Shown in pieces: positions 60,312-64,000 of a DNA stretch of 64,000 nucleotides. This DNA comes from Lindgomyces ingoldianus. Taxonomy: Eukaryota > Ascomycota > Dothideomycetes > Pleosporales > Lindgomycetaceae. The first letter of the stretch is position 1. Every line of letters starts with the position of its first letter. The DNA lies in NCBI RefSeq assembly GCF_010093535.1, contig NW_022985168.1:1787438-1851437 (forward strand). The letters run 5' to 3'. The position numbers and the translations under genes were made by a program. Below the pieces are notes generated by a model, which saw only the letters and a list, made by a program, of their open reading frames with translations, was not told the origin of the DNA and searched no databases.

Positions 60312-60600
60312 TGTAACAGCACAGGCAAGACAATAGGTCTAAAGGCGATAAGAATCTACTTAGAGGCATATAGCAGTGTGTAGGGACTTAATAACCTAGG
60401 ATCTCTATTAACACCTATAGGCCTTGTACAAAGGATATTAGAAAACTACTAAGCTAGCTACAGGGGCGAGGTGCGACTAAATACATAAGGGAATAGGGGT
60501 AACAGCAGGGGTCGCGGCCAGGTCGGGGTCGGGGCCGATACAGAGGCCTTCCGGAGGTTCCGGGCCGCCCGAGATGGAACGATTCATGAGAATCGTTACA
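60312..60600 (-). repeat. 5' LTR of K1
   Basis: 289 bp. The outer right end is GC-rich and intact (GTCGGGGTCGGGGCCGA, GTTCCGGGCCGCCC, AACGATTC/GAATCGTT stem). The inner left end is mutated relative to the partner. Confidence 0.92.
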
Positions 60601-60605
60601 AGGCT

Positions 60606-61262
60606 AGTATAGCCTCTCCTAACCTGTTTGGAGGTCACATGACCTGTGCTTTGTATATAGGCATGAATCCTATCAAGCGAGGCTTAGCAGCGATTCGTCT
60701 CTCTTACAATACACTTTTCTCTTTCTCTAAAACCTTGCTCTTAGTGCTATCTATGCTATCTACTACGATTTTAGCTTTAATAGTCAGCATAGGTTGAACT
60801 AGCTTTAGATAAACAGTAGTAGTAATAGTAAGTGTAGCTTACAGCGCTTAGTTCTTAGCACGTTAGCTTTAGACTTCTTACTAAAAATTAGCTTATAAGG
60901 CCTACATCTTAGCTTAAAGCTGCTATATTAGGTTGTTTATTATATAAAGAAAAAGAAAGGTAAAAAAAGTAACAAGATAATTATATACATGTGCGTAAGC
61001 AGTAGGGGCTAGGGCGTAGCAAATAAGCTAACCTATCTCTAGCAGAACCTAGGATTGTGTGCGTGAAAGTTGCGCTCTATCTCTACTATTAGTATAATAA
61101 AGTATGTTAGTGTCTATTAACCTAGAATTGTAAGCGTGTGCATGTGCGTGTGTTAAAAAAAACTTAGGCGTGTGTATGTGTATATGTACTTAAGCTTTTA
61201 TGTTACCTAAAGAGTTTAATCTAATGTTATAATTAGTATGCTTAAGCTACAAGTAAGAGGTG
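60606..61262 (+). other. Continuation of repeat L and unassigned sequence
   Basis: 60606-60770 is the better preserved copy of L' with ACATGACCTGTGCTTTG, TATATAGG and CTCTCTTACAATACAC. 60770-61262 has no counterpart in the window; it includes GT-rich tracts (GTGTGCATGTGCGTGTG) near 61130. No coding frame seen. Confidence 0.5.
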
Positions 61263-61502
61263 GTGTAACCTAACTAGATTAAACTAAGGAGCAGAGGAGC
61301 TGCTCTGCAAATTTAAGATATACAGGTGTGCCTCTTGCCAAGGCGCTACTTGTTGCGCAAGCGAGGGAGCTTGAGCTGCAAAGCATGTGACGCGGTACGC
61401 GACCTCACACTCGGTGTATATAAGAAGAGCCTTTAATTCTCTTAGATAGTAGAGTTACTTTATCTAATCTTCTAAACAGCTATTGCTAAGCTATTTTATT
61501 CT
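61263..61502 (+). repeat. LTR-like segment M, RIP-free, cut by K2
   Basis: It begins TGTAACCTAACTAG, is GC-richer than its surroundings (CATGTGACGCGGTACGCGACC) and has a strong TATA-like box GGTGTATATAAGAAG at about 61415, followed by pyrimidine-rich sequence. These are LTR/promoter features, but only one copy is visible and the right end is interrupted by K2, so the assignment is by appearance. Confidence 0.4.
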
Positions 61503-61812
61503 TGTAACGATTCTTAGGAATCGTTCCATCTCGGGTAGCCTGGAACCTATCCGGAAGGTACTTGTATCGGCCCCGACCCCGACCTGGCCCCGACCTGGCC
61601 CCGACCCTGCCCTGCTCCCCGCTGTACCCCTATTCCCCTAAGTATTTAGTTGTACCTCCCCTGTAGCTAGCTTAGTAGTTTTCTAATATCCTTTGTACAA
61701 GGCCTATAGGTGTTACTGGAATTCCTAGGTTATTAAGTCCCCACGCACTTCTATATGCCTCTAAGTGGATTCCTACCGCACTTAGACCTATTGTCTTGCC
61801 TGTGCTGTTACA
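61503..61812 (+). repeat. 5' LTR of K2, the best-preserved K LTR
   Basis: 310 bp, TGTAACGATTCTTAGG to GTGCTGTTACA, with repeated CCCCGACCTGG units and almost no RIP. It serves as the reference for the other K LTRs. Confidence 0.92.
61506..61525. repeat. Terminal stem-loop of K LTRs
   Basis: AACGATTC and GAATCGTT are separated by four bases, directly after the TGT terminus. The stem is present in all five K LTRs; where RIP converted CG to TA in one arm the other arm changed too (AATAATTC/GAATTATT). The loop varies. Confidence 0.7.
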
Positions 61813-62914
61813 TTATATTAAAAAAACTTACTTTTACTAGTAACAGCCTTATTATAATATTACACTAATTATTTATTTAACTATGTCTAAGCCTTAGACA
61901 TATTTAATTTAGTTTAGGTTATAATTTTTACACACTGTTACTTTAAACTACTTAGTTATATAAATAGAATACTAGAGACCTTCTATTAACTAAAGCCTTT
62001 AAGTTTAGAACTTTCTATCCTCTATAATTAAGATTGCCTTTAAAAAAGTTATATAAAATGCGCTAAAGTAGACACTTAAAGACTATTAATAACTTATTAG
62101 AATTAAAGATAACTACTAATGCCTAACTTTTAACTACTAACTACTACCTTATTAATAGTTAAACCTGCCTCTATAGAACTTAAAGCTAGACCTACTTGAT
62201 TTAGAGTTAACCTCTAGTAGTATATTTATAATTCATTACAAGCATAGCTTAAGCAGCTAATCTACTAAAAAAAACTACTAGGCAACTACTAACGTCTAAC
62301 TACTAAATCACCTCTAATAATGCTTTAAATTACTACTGCTACTCTAATAGCAAGAGACATTTTAGGCACCTCTAATAATACCTAATACTACCTTACTAAA
62401 CGCACGCCTAAGATTAATAACTACATAAATAGCAAAGAACTAATACTTAGACTGTGAAGCTATGTAGAGCACTAAAGACATGAGGAACTGCATTAAATGT
62501 ATTGCTAGAGGAGTTCTTTGCAGGAGTCTATATATATGCGAAATAAGTGGGTGGGTCTTGGCAACAGACTATGGTGCTGATGCATCTGCCGATGCATCCG
62601 ACCATCGTGTGACGACACATCCGGCACATCCGACTATCGTGTGACTATGCTGACGATGCATCCGAGTGTCATCACTGCAAACATAGACAGTAGCAGGCCT
62701 TAATTAACAGGCTAGGCATTAATGTAGATTACTATTAGAGTAGGCGCGTACGCATAGCGTTTAGTTTAGAGAATACTACTAGTATTACAAAGGAATAATT
62801 TTAGAGTAAAGACACCTAGCTAAATTAGACTAGTTTTAGTTTAAGAATGTAAAGAACACAACAGCAATACTTTCTACACTAATAAAAACTAGTAGTCTAT
62901 AGAGGCGGGGGTAG
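61813..62914 (+). other. K2 internal region
   Basis: AT-rich, non-coding, with many CTACTAACTACTA-type strings. It is interrupted by solo LTR N. It matches the reverse complement of 59665-60311 and 35427-35576, the K1 interior. Confidence 0.7.
62453..62683. repeat. Solo LTR N, young and RIP-free
   Basis: 231 bp, TGTGAAGCTATGTAG to CACTGCAAACA, with TAGAC duplicated at 62448-62452 and 62684-62688. GC-rich, containing a TATA-like TCTATATATATGCG and degenerate GATGCATCCGA repeats. Absent from K1 at the equivalent place. Only one copy in the window; orientation cannot be set. Confidence 0.75.
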
Positions 62915-63213
62915 TGTAATAATTCTTAGGAATTATTCTATCTTAGGTGGCCTAGAACCTATATAGAAGGTCCTTGTATTAGCCCTAACCCTAACCGAGC
63001 CCTAACTCTGCCCTACCCCCTGCTGTACCTCTATTCCCCTAAGTATTTAGTTGTACCTCCTCTGTAGCTAGCTTAGTAGTTTTCTAATATCCTTTGTACA
63101 ATGCTTATAGGTGTTAATGGAATTCCTAGGTCGTTGAGTCCCCACGCACTTCTATATGCCTCTAAGTAGATTCCTACCGCATTTAGACCTGTTGTCTTGC
63201 CTATGATGTTACA
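62915..63213 (+). repeat. 3' LTR of K2
   Basis: 299 bp. The inner start is RIP-mutated, producing CCCTAACCCTAACC; the outer end (CCTACCGCATTTAGACC) is better kept. Confidence 0.9.
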
Positions 63214-63557
63214 AGTCTTTACAATAATATTATATTAATTATTTACTTAACTATATTTAAGTTTAAAAGGTGTTTAATTTAGTTTTAGTTATAATACTTA
63301 CACACTATTATATTAATTATGTAGTTACTATAGATAGAATCTTAAAGACTTTCTATTAACTAAAGACTTTAAGTTTAGAACCTTTCATTCTTTATAGTTA
63401 GAATTGCTATTAAAAAAAGTTATAAAAAGTATACTAAAGTAGAAACATAGAGACTACTAATAACTTTTTAAACTAATACTTAACTTTTAACTACTAACTA
63501 CTACTTAGACAATAGCTAAACCTGCTTTTATTAGCAAAGGTTACTCTACTTAATATA
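63214..63557 (+). other. K-like internal sequence beyond K2
   Basis: It is homologous to the start of the K2 interior (61840-62170) but is a diverged variant lacking its first 30 bp. It may be the interior of a third K copy sharing the LTR at 62915-63213 (a tandem arrangement), cut by F4. No gene. Confidence 0.55.
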
Positions 63558-63791
63558 ACGTACACTATAGGCAAGTTACTTACACACCTAAGTTACTTAC
63601 TTTTACTAAGACTTTACTAAACTACTTTTTTTACACTAATACATTTCTAACAACACTACTTAGATAGGCTAAAAGAATGTTAGATATAGCTACACTTTAA
63701 ACTTTTAAATAAAACATAACACTCTTAAAGTAATCTTCTATAGCTATGTATAAAGTCTTTTAAAAATAAGTAAATAACTAACATGCTAAAT
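63558..63791 (+). mobile_element. Fot1-like element F4, end fragment
   Basis: TA at 63556-63557, then ACGTACACTATAGGCAAG. It is the reverse complement of the right end of F1 (about 7250-7480), so the transposase strand is plus. Truncated by an E LTR at 63792. Confidence 0.78.
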
Positions 63792-64000
63792 TGTCAGATA
63801 TGCGCACCTACTGTCAAGACAGGAGGAACGTTTGACGAAAGCTGCTACATAGTACGAGCAATAAGCTCGAACAGTATGTTGCTGCAAATTGCTGCATTTT
63901 GCAGCATTTTACAGCATGTTGCAGCAAATTGCAGCATTTTGCAGCATGTTGCAGCAAATTGCAGCATTTTGCAGCATGTTGCAGCAAATTGCAGCATTTT
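63792..64000 (+). repeat. Start of a copia-E LTR with expanded 10-bp minisatellite
   Basis: TGTCAGATATGCGCACC followed by the usual E LTR sequence. It then enters at least ten TGCAGCANNT units that run to the window end. Outer end RIP-free. The rest of the element lies outside the window. Confidence 0.88.

Larger units (their letters stand above)
35139..60600 (-). mobile_element. Small LTR element K1 (TRIM-like), carrying nested gypsy I
   Basis: LTRs are at 35139-35426 and 60312-60600, and AGGCT is duplicated at 35134-35138 and 60601-60605. Once element I and its duplication are removed, only about 1374 bp remain, with an internal region of about 800 bp and no recognisable gag or pol. A polypurine tract (reverse of CTACCCCCCTCTC, 35427-35439) next to the left LTR sets the orientation as minus. 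The element is non-autonomous. Confidence 0.88.
35110..61262 (+). repeat. Repeat L, LTR-like, split by K1
   Basis: The left piece is 35110-35138 and the right piece begins at 60606; K1 with its AGGCT duplication lies between. The joined sequence parallels 51937-52118 (copy L'), which reads on without K1. The right piece includes AGGTCACATGACCTG and a TATA-like box CTTTGTATATAGGC, giving it the look of an LTR promoter. Similarity to L' ends near 60770. From there to 61262 the sequence is unrecognised and contains GT-rich tracts near 61120-61190. Confidence 0.45.
61503..63213 (+). mobile_element. Small LTR element K2 (TRIM-like) carrying solo LTR N
   Basis: LTRs are at 61503-61812 and 62915-63213, with an internal region that parallels K1 in opposite orientation. 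A polypurine tract AGAGGCGGGGGTAG precedes the right LTR. Without the solo LTR N the element is about 1475 bp. The flanks ATTCT and AGTCT differ at one base, so the target duplication is uncertain. K-like internal sequence follows the right LTR, so the ends may be recombinant. No coding capacity. Confidence 0.75.

Noticed and set aside
60600..61503. Long inverted repeat suggesting a palindromic chromosome structure
   Set aside because: The arms are two independent K elements in opposite orientation. K1 has its own target duplication, and the spacer holds unrelated repeats L and M.
62983..62999. Interstitial telomere repeat (CCCTAACCCTAACC)
   Set aside because: The intact K LTR has CCCCGACCCCGACC-type sequence at this place; the telomere-like form follows from CG-to-TA mutation.
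1..64000. Host protein-coding genes, tRNA or rRNA genes
   Set aside because: No frame with coding character outside element relics, and no cloverleaf or rRNA signature noticed by eye. A tRNAscan and a protein search would be decisive.

Overview
This window is a gene-free, AT-rich block made almost entirely of transposable elements nested inside one another and mutated by C-to-T / G-to-A transitions. It fits an AT-isochore, subtelomeric or pericentromeric compartment of a filamentous ascomycete (Pezizomycotina). The evidence is: fungal-type Ty1/copia and Ty3/gypsy pol relics (chromodomain integrases), Fot1/Pot2-like pogo transposons with TA target sites, and the footprint of repeat-induced point mutation (RIP). 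CpA and CpG are replaced by TpA, and CAA/CAG/TGG codons have become stops in every frame. I cannot name the species. I found no intact host gene, rRNA, tRNA or CRISPR. The short open frames are chance frames or frames carried by minisatellites.

Layout, left to right. 1-4114: 3' end of gypsy family A (A1), inserted in a Fot1-like element (F2), itself inserted in another gypsy element (H) that ends in its 3' LTR. 4115-5151: fragments of repeat G, a lone copia-E LTR, and a divergent copia relic (B'). 5152-17490: copia element B-a on the minus strand, carrying a complete Fot1-like element (F1), an unclassified 635-bp insertion (P) and a second complete copia element (B-b). 17491-34559: minus-strand copia E1, split by plus-strand copia E2, split in turn by copia B2. 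34560-35138: a minus-strand gag fragment and the start of repeat L. 35139-60600: a small LTR element K1 holding gypsy element I, which holds gypsy element A2, which holds copia B3. A further cluster of fragments (L', a solo K LTR, G', F3, an E LTR, G and a 130-base assembly gap) sits inside I. 60601-64000: rest of L, an LTR-like segment M, small element K2 carrying a young solo LTR (N), a K-like internal stretch, F4, and the start of another E LTR.

Matching 5-bp target-site duplications were read directly for B-b, B2, E2, B3, A2, I, K1, the solo K LTR and solo LTR N, so the order of insertion is largely proven from the sequence. Three observations go beyond ordinary annotation. First, in most complete LTR elements the outer ends of the two LTRs are spared from RIP while the inner ends are mutated. 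Second, both chromodomain gypsy families (A and I) carry a conserved antisense reading frame between pol and the 3' LTR, encoding a cysteine-patterned plus charged coiled-coil-like protein. Third, K is a non-autonomous, TRIM-like family of about 1.4 kb with a terminal stem-loop that persists through RIP.
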